Assembly: GCF_003173575.1 (NCBI RefSeq)
Contig: NZ_QGNY01000006.1
Coordinates: forward strand, 1 to 64,000
Reading direction: 5' to 3'
DNA: 64,000 nt
From: Pedobacter paludis
Lineage (GTDB): Bacteria; Bacteroidota; Bacteroidia; Sphingobacteriales; Sphingobacteriaceae
The notes below the pieces were generated by a model, which saw only the letters and a program-made list of their open reading frames with translations, made no database searches and was not told the DNA's origin. Of this stretch, positions 17,271 through 27,312 are shown in pieces; the stretch's first letter is position 1; the number at the start of each line of letters is the position of its first letter. The position numbers and the translations under genes were made by a program.

Positions 17271-17831
17271 ATGAGAATCATTTTTAGAGTATTACCCTGG
17301 CTAATTTTAATAATTGCAAGCTATTTATTTATCTCAAAAAAGTTTAGCATTAATACTTCTGTAGAAAGTAAACATCAGCTTTTGGTAGAGAAAATAGAAG
17401 CCATAGGTAAATTAGAGCTGGTTCGTTATCAAATTAGCGATGTTTTGGAACACAAAACCAAAACCGATTTTTTGCCTGAGGCAAGCGTTTTGTTAATTGT
17501 TAAAGCAGAAGCTGTTGGCTGTATAGATTTAACAAAAATAACCCACGAGGATATAGACATAGATGCGGATACAGCTGTAGTAAATTTACCACAGCCAGAA
17601 ATCTGCTATGTAAAAATAGATCATAAAAACTCACGTGTGTACGATACTAAAATGGCATTCTTTCGTGAAGCTGGTTTGGTAGACGAAGCCTACAAAGCTG
17701 CCGAAAGGCAAGTAAACGATGAGGTAAAAAAATCGAGCATTTTAAATCAGACTAAAACCAATGCTACAACTGTTTTGAAACCAATAATAGAAGGATTGGG
17801 TTATAAAAATGTACGCTTTACCTTTGAATAA
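17271..17831 (+). CDS. DUF4230-domain membrane-anchored protein
   Basis: One N-terminal membrane helix (VLPWLILIIASYLFIS) is followed by a 160-residue periplasmic domain. It resembles DUF4230: an initial KIEAIGKLELVRYQISDVLEHK segment, a hydrophobic VLLIVKAEAVGCIDLTKI strand pair, and a terminal helix with GLGYKNVRFTFE. The family has no known biochemical function. The length is normal for the family. Confidence 0.75.
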   Translation: MRIIFRVLPWLILIIASYLFISKKFSINTSVESKHQLLVEKIEAIGKLELVRYQISDVLEHKTKTDFLPEASVLLIVKAEAVGCIDLTKITHEDIDIDADTAVVNLPQPEICYVKIDHKNSRVYDTKMAFFREAGLVDEAYKAAERQVNDEVKKSSILNQTKTNATTVLKPIIEGLGYKNVRFTFE

Positions 17832-17916
17832 TTATAATCCGAATTGCTTTCCTACATCACGACGTAATTTTTTTGTTATGTTTTAATTAACTTAGCAATT
17901 GATTACTGCGTTGATA

Positions 17917-18480
17917 ATGACTTCTTATAAATCGTATAGTGATGAGGAATTGATTGCTCTTTTGCAAAGAGGAGAAAGGCAAGCCTTTGATGAAATTTAC
18001 GATCGGTTTTGGGATAAGCTCTTTGTTACAGCAACCAATAGGCTCGGCGATGCTGGCGAAGCCGAAGATTTGGTGTAAGATATCATGCTTCGCTTGTGGA
18101 ATAACCATGAAACACTCCTTATACAAACATCTTTAAGTGCCTACTTGGCTGTAGCTGTTAAATACGAGGTAATTAATTTTTTGGCAAAACAGAAACGTTA
18201 TCAAAGTTATGCTTCTTCATCTGATTTATCTGAAACGGATAATAGTACAGAGGACTTTCTTCAATTAAAAGAATTACAAGATCGGTTATCAAAACTCGTA
18301 AAATCTTTGCCTGAAAAAGGTCAAATGGTGTTTGTTCTAAGTCGCGAACACGGATTATCACAAAAACAGATAGCTGAAAAGATGGGTATTTCGCAAAATA
18401 CAGTAGAGACTCATCTAAGAAGAGCTATAAAAAGACTTAAATCAGGATTGAAAACAATTTTATTTTCCTTTTTTATATAG
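17917..18480 (+). pseudogene. ECF sigma factor gene interrupted by an in-frame TAA
   Basis: Reading from ATG 17917 gives a typical ECF sigma N-terminus (SDEELIALLQRGERQAFDEIYDRFWDKLF, then EAEDLV). TAA at 18076-18078 interrupts it exactly where family members read LVQDIFLRLW. The same frame continues DIMLRLWNNHETLL and includes an intact region 4 (LSQKQIAEKMGISQNTVETHLRRAIKRLK) to TAG at 18480. CAA (Gln) to TAA would be a single C-to-T change. Without the stop it would be 187 residues. ATG 18085, six bases after the stop, could allow re-initiation of a 131-residue product lacking most of region 2. The position before FecR and SusC/D shows the original role: activating this locus. Confidence 0.85.
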
Positions 18481-18609
18481 AATCTGGTCAGATTTTATCG
18501 TCTAAATATTTTAATTTCCATTTTTTTTAAAAAATATTTTCATTCCTTGTCACGGAAACCTCGATTTCAATTGGCTATATATTAAAGAGCCACAATACAC
18601 TATTTTTTT

Positions 18610-19791
18610 ATGCAGGAAAAACCATACAATAAACGTTTAGAAATGCTTGCCAAAAAGTGGCTTGACGGGAGCATTACATCTAACGAGGAACAAGAATTTG
18701 CAGATTGGTATAATCACTTTAATGACGAAAACGAAATCGTTATTGATAAACAATTTGCTATAGATGAGTTCGCTTTGAAAGCAAGAATTGCTTCAAAAAT
18801 AAAAGAGCAGATCAATAATAGGCTTAAAACAGAAACTCCTGTTCGGATTAAGATTTTTAATCAGCCTTGGTTTAAATACGTTTCAGCAGCCTGCATTATA
18901 ATCACATTATCTATAGGTCTGTATTTTTTAGTTGCCACTAAATCAAGAACATCTTTATCTACAAATAATTTAGCAAAAGATATACAGCCAGGTGGTAATA
19001 AAGCTGTTCTTACCCTATCAAACGGAACACAGGTAGTTTTGGACAGTGCTAGCAACGGAAAATTGGCTCAGCAAGGAAATGGAGAAATTAATAAACTTAA
19101 TGATGGCCATATTGCTTACAATAATTTAAACGATGCAAATAAGGAAGTGGTATTCAACTCTTTAAGTACACCAAAAGGAGGTCAATATCAATTGAGTTTA
19201 CCCGATGGCACACAGGTTTGGCTAAACTCAGCCTCATCAATAAAATATCCTACAAGTTTTAAAGGGAAAGATAGAGTAGTAGAAATAACCGGCGAAGCTT
19301 ATTTTGAAGTAGCCAAAAATAAAGCAATGCCTTTTAAGGTTATTGTAAGCCATTCGGTTATTGAGGTTCTGGGTACTCATTTTAATGTTAATGCTTATTC
19401 AGATGAGGCAAGTACCAAAACAACCCTTTTAGAAGGCCATGTAAAAGTTGAGGAACTTCAATCTCATCAATTTAAATTAATAAAACCCGGAGAACAGGTT
19501 CAGTTGTTAAAAAATGGATTGAGTATGTTGGTTAAGAGCAATGTAGATGTAGACCAGATCATGGCTTGGAAAATTGGATTTTTCGAATTTAGCAACACAG
19601 ATTTACCCACCATTATGAGGCAGATTGGGCGATGGTATAATATTGATGTTGAGTTTAAAGGCGCTATTGGCTCAGAAGAATTTGGTGGCCGAATCAGTAA
19701 AAATCTGCCACTATCCAAAGTATTAAAATTATTAGAAACCAACGGTATAAAATTTAGGCTTGAAGAAAAAAGATTGATCGTTAACCCTTAA
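18610..19791 (+). CDS. FecR-family anti-sigma / signal transducer
   Basis: The N-terminal cytosolic part (about 80 residues, MLAKKWLDGSITSNEEQEFADWY) binds the sigma factor in this family. One membrane helix follows (FKYVSAACIIITLSIGLYFLVA). The periplasmic part contains the FecR domain (GGQYQLSLPDGTQVWLNSASSIKYP, GEAYFEVAKN, VLGTHFNVNAY) and a C-terminal DUF4974-like domain (DLPTIMRQIGRWYNIDVEF). It should relay a signal from the SusC-type receptor to the ECF sigma factor. The adjacent sigma gene is interrupted, so its partner may be missing. Confidence 0.92.
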   Translation: MQEKPYNKRLEMLAKKWLDGSITSNEEQEFADWYNHFNDENEIVIDKQFAIDEFALKARIASKIKEQINNRLKTETPVRIKIFNQPWFKYVSAACIIITLSIGLYFLVATKSRTSLSTNNLAKDIQPGGNKAVLTLSNGTQVVLDSASNGKLAQQGNGEINKLNDGHIAYNNLNDANKEVVFNSLSTPKGGQYQLSLPDGTQVWLNSASSIKYPTSFKGKDRVVEITGEAYFEVAKNKAMPFKVIVSHSVIEVLGTHFNVNAYSDEASTKTTLLEGHVKVEELQSHQFKLIKPGEQVQLLKNGLSMLVKSNVDVDQIMAWKIGFFEFSNTDLPTIMRQIGRWYNIDVEFKGAIGSEEFGGRISKNLPLSKVLKLLETNGIKFRLEEKRLIVNP

Positions 19792-19919
19792 AAAAATCCC
19801 CCCTATTCTGTTTAGCACATCCTGCAACGGTTTTCAAGAAGTTGATTTCCGGTTGATGAATAACTATTGCCATTTTTTTAAACTATTTATTCAACTATAA
19901 CCAACCAAACTATCAAACT

Positions 19920-22900
19920 ATGCAGTTAAAATTACTCAATGTTAATGAAAATGTAAATTGCTGTAAACCGTCGAGATCAAATACATCGATAAAAAAGATG
20001 TTTAAGGTTTTTAAATTAACGATGTGTTTCCTGCTCTTCCCTTGGCTCCTTGTCTGTGCCCAGGCACAAACTCAAACGGTTACACTTAAAATGCAGAATG
20101 TTTCTTTGCAAAAGGTAATCAAAGAAATTTCAAAGCAAACCAAAGTATCTGTGGTTTACAATGAGGCCATGTTTTCGGGAGCCAAACCCGTAAGCATAAA
20201 TGTTAATGGCGCAACCGTAAGCCAGGTGCTAAGTAAATGCTTTGAAGGGCAACCTTTTGAATACGAAATCCAAGACGGAACTTTTGTTATAAAAAGAACA
20301 GACCAAAAGCCTGAAACAAAAAATGCAGGAAAATCTACTTTTGGATTTATTCAGGGTATAGTTAAAGATGATAAGAAACAACCCGTAGAAGGTGTTAATG
20401 TGGCTATACCCAGTTTAAAAATGGCAACAGCGACTAGAAAAGATGGTTCCTATAATTTTAGTTCCGTTCCTTATGGTAAATATACAATCATTATCAGCTA
20501 CATCGGCTTTGATAAAAAGCAAATTGAAGTAGAGGTAAACAAAAACTCCGTGATTGCGAATGTATCGATAAAGGAATCGGACAATACAATGCAAGATGTG
20601 GTTGTTAACGGTATTTTTAGCAGACCTAAAGCGAATTTTACTGGTTCTGCTTCGAGTTTTACGGGCGATCAGTTGAGGGAAATAAGTCCAACAAGTATTC
20701 TAACCGCATTAAAAACATTGGATGCATCTTTTCAAATGCCTACTGATGATATAAACGGATCAAACCCAAATGTAATTCCAAGAGTTCAATTGCGTGGAAG
20801 CAATAGTATAGCACAAACAGATTTACAGAATGAATATGGGTACATCAGTAATCCACCATTGATTATAATAGATGGTTTCGAATCGACTTTGCAAAAGGTG
20901 TATGATATGGATATTAACAGGATTGCTAAAATCACTTTGTTAAAAGATGCCGCAGCAACGGCAATTTATGGTTCAAAATCCGCTAATGGTGTTATGGTTA
21001 TTGAAACCAAGCAACCAAAACCGGGAGAATTGGATGTAATGTACAATGCTAATTTAACGCTTAATCTGCCAGATCTAACCAGTTTCAACTTAATGAATGC
21101 TGAAGAAAAGCTAAATTATGAGCGAATTGCAGGATTATATAAAAGTGCAAATTTTTCAGAGCAAAACCGCTTAACAAATTTATATAACTTAAAGCTTCGA
21201 AATATCCAAAACGGAGTAAATACGTATTGGTTATCTCAGCCTTTACAGCCGGAATTTAATCAGGCGCACAGCATAAGTTTAAGTGCTGGCTCTGAACGGT
21301 TCGTCTATCAGGTTAACGTTAATTACAATAAAAATGGTGGGGTTATGATTGGTTCTAACAGAAACAATCTGGCTGGAAACCTGAATATGCGTTACAAATA
21401 TAAGGGCTTAAGCTTTCAATACCAGTTTTCCTTAGGATCAACAAAAGGGAACAATTCCCCTTATGGTGATTTTAGTCAATATTCTAGGTTAAATCCATAT
21501 TGGACTAAAACCGGGGCAAATGGTCAGATTTCTAAATTCGTTGATAATTATATTGTTAACGATATCAATGGTAACCCAGTTGCTTTAGATGGTTACACCC
21601 CAAGTGAGATTAATCCACTTTGGAACACTACCTTAAACACCATTGATAATAATAAAATGGTTAGCATGGGGCATAATGTATATGCGGAGTATGCCTTAAC
21701 ACCTGAAATTAAATTTAATGGAACTTTTTCCATTCAAAACTCCAACACAGAAATTAACAAGTTTTTACCAAGTGCCGCATCACAATTTTTTTCAACTGGT
21801 AATTTCTCTGATAAAGGAACTTACGATAGAACTACTGGTTCAGACCGAAGTACGCAAGCCAGCTTTAATGCGAATTATGGAAAAGTTATGGGGATGCATA
21901 CTGTTTATGCAACTTTCGGAACGAATATACAAGAAAGTAGTGGCGAATCATTAGAGGTTAAAACAAAAGGTTTTGCTAGCGATAAATTAGATGATATTCT
22001 TTTTGCGCTAAAATACAATGGCGATAAACCTAGTGGTAGTTATCAATTAAACCGTACGGTTGGGTTTTATGGCAATACCAGTTATGCTTTTGACAATCGA
22101 TATTTAGTTGATGGATCTTTTCGTATTGATGGATCATCAGTATTTGGAGCAGATAATCGTTTCGGTAAGTTATGGTCGGTAGGTGCTGGCTGGAATGTGC
22201 ACAAAGAGAAATTTTTTAAACTTCCAAAGGTGATAAACCAATTAAAATTGCGTGGTACTTACGGTTTCACTGGCTCTGTTAACTTTGATAGTTTTGCATC
22301 TACAACAACATATCAATACAATACTTCGGGACAATATCTCGAGTTTATTCCCGCTAGCCTAATCGCAGCAGGTAATCCAGATTTAAAGTGGCAACGAACT
22401 AAGAAACTAAACTTAGGGGCCGATCTGGCTTTATTCAATAATCGCTTAATGGTTAACTTTAACTATTATAATGAGATTACCGATGATTTGATTATGGCAA
22501 ACCCTGCTGTACCATCATCGGGTTTTACGAGCTTTCAAAACAACTTAGGTAAAACTAAAAATACGGGCTATGATATTAGTTTAAGTGCATCAATACTTAA
22601 AAATTATGAGAAACAATTATTTTGGAATGTTTCTACCAGCTGGTATCACAACAAAAATACTTTGTTGGAAATAACCGATGTGCTACGTAATCAAAATAAG
22701 GTTGTTACCGATAGTTTGGCTCAGCAAAAATCTTCTGCCCCATTTCTACAATATCAAGAGGGCGCTAGTATAAGTACTCTATATGCGGTTCGTTCTTTGG
22801 GTATCGATCCTAGTAACGGCTACGAAATATTCTTGACCAAAGATGGTAAGCAAACCTACATTTGGAATGTTCTTGATCAAGTAGCGCTTGGTGACTTGCA

Positions 22901-23423
22901 ACCAAAATTCAACATTACTTTTAATAACCACTTTCAGTATAAATGGCTAAAGCTAAATTTTGGACTCAATGTTGTTTTGGGCGGTGTACAGTATAATACT
23001 ACGCTATCTGATAAACTGGAAAGTGCTGATGTTAATTACAATGTTGATCGTAGGGCACTTGATGGGCGTTGGCAAAACCCGGGTGATGTTGCTGATTACA
23101 AAGGTTTAACAACTATAGATGGCTATCATCGTACTGATGTGCAAAAAGTAATTACATCGAGATTTGTTCGTAAAAATGCAGCTGTAGAACTAACAGGTTT
23201 ATCTATTGATCCAGGTGCTTTACTATCTAAATACATTACCAAATTCAGTAATAAGGTAATTGAAAAGGTAAATAGTAGCATGAAAAATAAGGTGAAATCA
23301 GATATGATTGATGTAAAATTTTATATGAACAATGCCTTTAGTTTATTCAGTCAGGAAAAGGAACGTGGTACCTCATACCCACTTAACCGCACATTTGCAT
23401 TTAACATAACCCTTCATTTATAA
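19920..23423 (+). CDS. SusC/RagA-family TonB-dependent outer-membrane transporter with STN domain
   Basis: The 1167-residue protein has a long N-terminal extension with a hydrophobic segment (MCFLLFPWLLVCAQAQ). A secretin/TonB N-terminal (STN) domain lies at about 50-115, which is the signalling module that contacts FecR. A carboxypeptidase-D-like repeat lies at 145-225, a plug at about 235-365 (including DAAATAIYGSKSANGVMVI) and a beta barrel to the end. Together with the SusD gene 12 bases downstream it forms an energy-dependent importer. A start at 19998 is possible but the longer form is common in this family. The ligand is not visible from the sequence; the neighbouring protease suggests peptides. 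Confidence 0.95.
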   Translation: MQLKLLNVNENVNCCKPSRSNTSIKKMFKVFKLTMCFLLFPWLLVCAQAQTQTVTLKMQNVSLQKVIKEISKQTKVSVVYNEAMFSGAKPVSINVNGATVSQVLSKCFEGQPFEYEIQDGTFVIKRTDQKPETKNAGKSTFGFIQGIVKDDKKQPVEGVNVAIPSLKMATATRKDGSYNFSSVPYGKYTIIISYIGFDKKQIEVEVNKNSVIANVSIKESDNTMQDVVVNGIFSRPKANFTGSASSFTGDQLREISPTSILTALKTLDASFQMPTDDINGSNPNVIPRVQLRGSNSIAQTDLQNEYGYISNPPLIIIDGFESTLQKVYDMDINRIAKITLLKDAAATAIYGSKSANGVMVIETKQPKPGELDVMYNANLTLNLPDLTSFNLMNAEEKLNYERIAGLYKSANFSEQNRLTNLYNLKLRNIQNGVNTYWLSQPLQPEFNQAHSISLSAGSERFVYQVNVNYNKNGGVMIGSNRNNLAGNLNMRYKYKGLSFQYQFSLGSTKGNNSPYGDFSQYSRLNPYWTKTGANGQISKFVDNYIVNDINGNPVALDGYTPSEINPLWNTTLNTIDNNKMVSMGHNVYAEYALTPEIKFNGTFSIQNSNTEINKFLPSAASQFFSTGNFSDKGTYDRTTGSDRSTQASFNANYGKVMGMHTVYATFGTNIQESSGESLEVKTKGFASDKLDDILFALKYNGDKPSGSYQLNRTVGFYGNTSYAFDNRYLVDGSFRIDGSSVFGADNRFGKLWSVGAGWNVHKEKFFKLPKVINQLKLRGTYGFTGSVNFDSFASTTTYQYNTSGQYLEFIPASLIAAGNPDLKWQRTKKLNLGADLALFNNRLMVNFNYYNEITDDLIMANPAVPSSGFTSFQNNLGKTKNTGYDISLSASILKNYEKQLFWNVSTSWYHNKNTLLEITDVLRNQNKVVTDSLAQQKSSAPFLQYQEGASISTLYAVRSLGIDPSNGYEIFLTKDGKQTYIWNVLDQVALGDLQPKFNITFNNHFQYKWLKLNFGLNVVLGGVQYNTTLSDKLESADVNYNVDRRALDGRWQNPGDVADYKGLTTIDGYHRTDVQKVITSRFVRKNAAVELTGLSIDPGALLSKYITKFSNKVIEKVNSSMKNKVKSDMIDVKFYMNNAFSLFSQEKERGTSYPLNRTFAFNITLHL

Positions 23424-23435
23424 AAGGAGAATATT

Positions 23436-24872
23436 ATGAAAAAAATATTGATAATGATCATTCTTGCAAGCTTTATATTTTCAGGTTGCAAGAAATTTTT
23501 AGACGTAAAATCTAAAACCAATGTAGTAGAAAGCGATATGTTTAGTAATGAGCAGGGTTTTAAAGATGCTACTGCAGGTGTTTATTATAAAATGACGTCA
23601 ACCCAGCTGTATGGTGATAAGTTAACCATGAGCTTTATGGATGTTATTGCTCGAAGGTACGACATACATGGTTACCCACTCTATAATTCCGAATATTCTC
23701 ACATATACGATAACCCAGGGGATTATAAAGATGATCATATAAAAGGTATTATATCAGATGTTTGGGAAAATATGTACAACGCAATTGCTAATACAAATAA
23801 CGTTTTGGCAAACATTGATGCCAAACGTGATGTTTTTTTAGCCAATAATTACAATTTAATCAAAGGCGAAGCGCTAGGCCTACGAGCTTACATGCATTTT
23901 GATTTGGTACGAATGTTCGGCCAGCCTTATTTAACAGGGGCAGATAAACCAAGTATTCCGTATGTATCAAACTTTTCGGCAAAAGTAGTTAACCCTTTAT
24001 TAACAGTAAAACAAATAACAGATAGTGTAATTAAAGATTTAAATGCAGCGGCCATCTTGTTAAAAGGAGATGACCTTAAAAGCAGCTCATCTGATAACGC
24101 TTGGTTAAATAATAGAAAATGTCACTTCAATTATCTAGCCGTTGAGGCAACCCTTGCTCGGGTGTATCTATACCGAGGCGATAAGGCAAACGCACTTTTA
24201 CATGCAAAAAATGTAATTGCATATAGTAAGCTAAGGTTCGTTACCGAACCTGAGTTGAACCTTGGATCAACTGTTGATTACACCTTTACCCCAGAACAAA
24301 TCTTTTCTTTAAATAAGGTTGATTTCGGAACGACCACTCAAATTTCGTTTTACTTTAATGGAGCTACAAGTGGTTCAGCTTTAAGCAATAGCATCGATAA
24401 GTCTGGGCAATCAGAACAAGCCGTAGAACGAATATATGAAACAACTACTGGCGGAAGTACTGACTATAGGTATAATTACTTGTGGCGACTATATACAAAC
24501 GACGTTTTTCCGGCAAAATTCTGGCAAGATGGCGCAAAAGAGAAAGCCTTGGTTCCACTAATTAGATTGCCTGAAATGTACTATATCGCCGCAGAGGCCA
24601 GCACCACTGCAGAAGGAGTAGCGTACTTAAATACGGTTAGAAAAAACAGAGGCTTAAAGCCGTTAGCTTTAGATTTAAATGCTGAAGACCTTAAAAACGA
24701 GATATTTAAAGAGTATCAAAAGGAATTTTATTGCGAAGGTCAGCTGTTTTATTATTATAAAAGGCTAAATCTTAATGAAATGGTTGATAATGATAATATA
24801 AATAAAATCTCTACCGCTGGGGTTTATGTATTTCCATTACCTGACCTAGAAATTCTTAATGGTAACCGCTAA
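23436..24872 (+). CDS. SusD/RagB-family nutrient-binding lipoprotein
   Basis: The signal MKKILIMIILASFIFSGC carries a lipobox, with Cys18. The 478 residues show SusD features: FLDVKSKTNVVESDMFSNEQGFKDATAGVYYKM at the N-terminus, the TPR-like GEALGLRAYMHFDLVRMFGQPYL region and the RLPEMYYIAAEAS region. It acts as the surface lid of the SusC barrel. It lies 12 bases after the SusC gene and is co-transcribed with it. Confidence 0.94.
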   Translation: MKKILIMIILASFIFSGCKKFLDVKSKTNVVESDMFSNEQGFKDATAGVYYKMTSTQLYGDKLTMSFMDVIARRYDIHGYPLYNSEYSHIYDNPGDYKDDHIKGIISDVWENMYNAIANTNNVLANIDAKRDVFLANNYNLIKGEALGLRAYMHFDLVRMFGQPYLTGADKPSIPYVSNFSAKVVNPLLTVKQITDSVIKDLNAAAILLKGDDLKSSSSDNAWLNNRKCHFNYLAVEATLARVYLYRGDKANALLHAKNVIAYSKLRFVTEPELNLGSTVDYTFTPEQIFSLNKVDFGTTTQISFYFNGATSGSALSNSIDKSGQSEQAVERIYETTTGGSTDYRYNYLWRLYTNDVFPAKFWQDGAKEKALVPLIRLPEMYYIAAEASTTAEGVAYLNTVRKNRGLKPLALDLNAEDLKNEIFKEYQKEFYCEGQLFYYYKRLNLNEMVDNDNINKISTAGVYVFPLPDLEILNGNR

Positions 24873-24890
24873 TCAATTAAATGTATCAAA

Positions 24891-25697
24891 ATGAAATATT
24901 CAAATTCTATATATAGGAAAATTGCAATTATGCTATTTGCCTTAACGGTTTCACTAACCCTTTTTTCATCATGTAAAAAGAAAAATGATATACCTCCAGC
25001 TTCTTATGAAAATGCAGCTTATTTTCTTGTACCACGGATAGAGAGTACAAGTAATCTTGACCCACTTATTTACCATTTTATTAAAAATTATTCTTTTTAC
25101 TTTTTGGGAGATCCAACAATTGTAAAAGATACCATTTGGTTGCCTCAAGTACGAATTGTTGGAAATGTTGCAGATCATGACCGAGTAATTAATATAAAAG
25201 TAATTGACAGTGGAACAACCGCTATTGCTGGGAAAAATTACAAACTATTAAATTATGTTGTACCGGCTGGATCTTTCGTAGCTAACAAATTAGGTGTCGA
25301 AGTTTATCGTACCGCCGACTTAGGGGATAATACACTCAAATTGATGCTAAAGCTAGAGCCTAATGCAGATTTTCCAGGTCTTATGATTGGAAATTCCCTG
25401 TCCTATGATGCTAAATATTATACAGGTGATACTTATAAAATCAACATTAGCAATAAACTGATAGAACCACCTTATTGGGCACCATTTATAATTCATTTTA
25501 ACGCTTTTAGTACCGTTAAATATCAGTTTATGGTTGATGTTTTACATGTTTATATTGGTACAAACCCAGATACATCAATAGATTTAGGAAATATAACAAT
25601 CTATAAAACAAGGTTAAACAATGCGCTGGATGAGTACAATAATAACCATCCAAACAACCACCTTACAGATGAAAATGGTAATGAGATTTCCTTCTAA
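24891..25697 (+). CDS. DUF4843-domain lipoprotein
   Basis: A lipoprotein signal ends at LFSSCKKK. The rest (about 240 residues) resembles DUF4843, a family almost always found after SusC/SusD genes of this protease-linked type. It includes a YFLVPRIES strand and a VGNVADHDRVINIKVIDSGTTAIAGKNY segment that looks like a Calx-beta or Ig-like fold. It is likely a surface-exposed accessory of the transporter. Spacing to the SusD gene is 18 bases. Confidence 0.8.
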   Translation: MKYSNSIYRKIAIMLFALTVSLTLFSSCKKKNDIPPASYENAAYFLVPRIESTSNLDPLIYHFIKNYSFYFLGDPTIVKDTIWLPQVRIVGNVADHDRVINIKVIDSGTTAIAGKNYKLLNYVVPAGSFVANKLGVEVYRTADLGDNTLKLMLKLEPNADFPGLMIGNSLSYDAKYYTGDTYKINISNKLIEPPYWAPFIIHFNAFSTVKYQFMVDVLHVYIGTNPDTSIDLGNITIYKTRLNNALDEYNNNHPNNHLTDENGNEISF

Positions 25698-25770
25698 CCT
25701 ATTCAAAATTATAAGTTCAAATGTCTAGTCTAATCAATATTGGTTTAAACTAGATTAAAAAGATATTAAT

Positions 25771-27258
25771 ATGAAATCAATTATAAATAACTTCAATAAA
25801 AGATTCAATATAAATGGATTTATGCTAGTGATAATATGTCTTTCGGTATTATTGCTAAATTCCTGCTATAAAGATAAAGGAAACTATGATTATAAAATCT
25901 CTAATGATGTAGCCATTAAAAGTGCCGATACAATCGAAGTTTCTCAAGGTGATCAACTAAAGATCACTCCAGAACTTGAACAGCGAGTAGCTGCAAACGA
26001 AAGTAGTCTGAGTTTCGAATGGACATTGGCTGTAGCTGGAAAAACAGTTGCTGATTCTACTTACCAAGTGCTGGCTAAAACACGTAATCTTGATATTAGT
26101 ACAATCGATTTTAAGGCAAAAAGAAATTACTATACCTTAAACTATAGAATTACAAACCTTGAAACAGGGGTTGTCTATCACAAATTAATTAAACTTTTGG
26201 TTTCAACCAATTTCCAAACAGGATGGATTATTTTGGATCAATCTGGTTCATCATCAGATCTTAATTTTGTTAACGATAATCAAAAGGCAGCCTATTATAA
26301 ATTATTCTCAAAAGTAAACACAGGGATAACGTTGCCATTATCAGCACACCATGCTTATTCCTTTTATGTGCCCGAAGGATCAAATCCAGAAGTTTCTCTT
26401 TCGGCAGTAATTTATGATAATGAGGGTTACTTAATCGACAATGGAAATTTTAAAATACTTTCCAACTTTTCTTCGCTGTTTTATACTAAACCTTCGGTTA
26501 TTAAGCCAGAATTTATGCAACAAAATTTAGGCAATAATTTAAGCCTAATTAACAATGGCAAACTTTATTATATGAATACTTCGGCAGGATCTATCAAATT
26601 TGGAGATGAATATAGAGCTTATGACGGTGCTGGGTATAGTTTAGCACCTCAGCAATTTAAATCGTATGCTGGTAGTGGTGTTTTGTTTGATAATTTGAAT
26701 CGTCGTTTTTTGAGGGATAGTTATGGAAGTACAACTTTTGTAACACCAGATAGAGCTTTTGATGCGTCGTACACTGCTTTCGATCCTGTTAATATAAATT
26801 CAAATCATGAATTGATGAGTATTGGTAGCATGGGACCTAGCTATTATTCTACACTTCTGGCAATTTTTAAAGATAACACAGACAATTCTTGTTACCTATA
26901 TGGAATGGAGGGCGGAAACAAACCAACACTATACAAAGCAATAGAGAATAGCCCCAATATGTATTTAAGTGCTGGGTTTGCTTATGCCCCTGCCCGTAAT
27001 CAGATCTATTATGCAGTAGGCAATATTCTTTATCAATATGATGTGCTGAGCAATAGCTCTACAATTGCCTATACTTTTCCATCTGGTGAAGATATAACTG
27101 CCTTACAGACAAAAAATAGCGAATCTGTAGCAGTAGCAACATATAACGGTAGTAAAGGGACTGTCTATACCTTCGATATAGAAGCCACCGGAGAAGTTAC
27201 TTTTAACAGCAAATATGAAAACTTTGGCAAGGTCAAAAATATAAATTACCGATACTAA
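25771..27258 (+). CDS. PKD-like family lipoprotein
   Basis: A lipoprotein signal (VIICLSVLLLNSC) precedes a PKD-like module (CYKDKGNYDYKISNDVAIKSADTIEVSQGDQLKITPEL). The remaining 350 residues contain repeating beta-strand units with aromatic residues, suggestive of a propeller. In Bacteroidota this type follows a DUF4843 gene in SusCD loci with metalloproteases. It is probably a surface glycan- or protein-binding component. It belongs to the same operon. Confidence 0.75.
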   Translation: MKSIINNFNKRFNINGFMLVIICLSVLLLNSCYKDKGNYDYKISNDVAIKSADTIEVSQGDQLKITPELEQRVAANESSLSFEWTLAVAGKTVADSTYQVLAKTRNLDISTIDFKAKRNYYTLNYRITNLETGVVYHKLIKLLVSTNFQTGWIILDQSGSSSDLNFVNDNQKAAYYKLFSKVNTGITLPLSAHHAYSFYVPEGSNPEVSLSAVIYDNEGYLIDNGNFKILSNFSSLFYTKPSVIKPEFMQQNLGNNLSLINNGKLYYMNTSAGSIKFGDEYRAYDGAGYSLAPQQFKSYAGSGVLFDNLNRRFLRDSYGSTTFVTPDRAFDASYTAFDPVNINSNHELMSIGSMGPSYYSTLLAIFKDNTDNSCYLYGMEGGNKPTLYKAIENSPNMYLSAGFAYAPARNQIYYAVGNILYQYDVLSNSSTIAYTFPSGEDITALQTKNSESVAVATYNGSKGTVYTFDIEATGEVTFNSKYENFGKVKNINYRY

Positions 27259-27312
27259 TCAGCCATGTATACCTTAACGAACCACATAAATTTTCCCGCA
27301 ACTTAAACTTCT

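Noticed and set aside
18076..18078. TAA in the sigma gene as a recoded (read-through) codon
   Set aside because: Selenocysteine uses TGA and pyrrolysine TAG; no recoding signal was seen. A nonsense mutation or sequence error is simpler.
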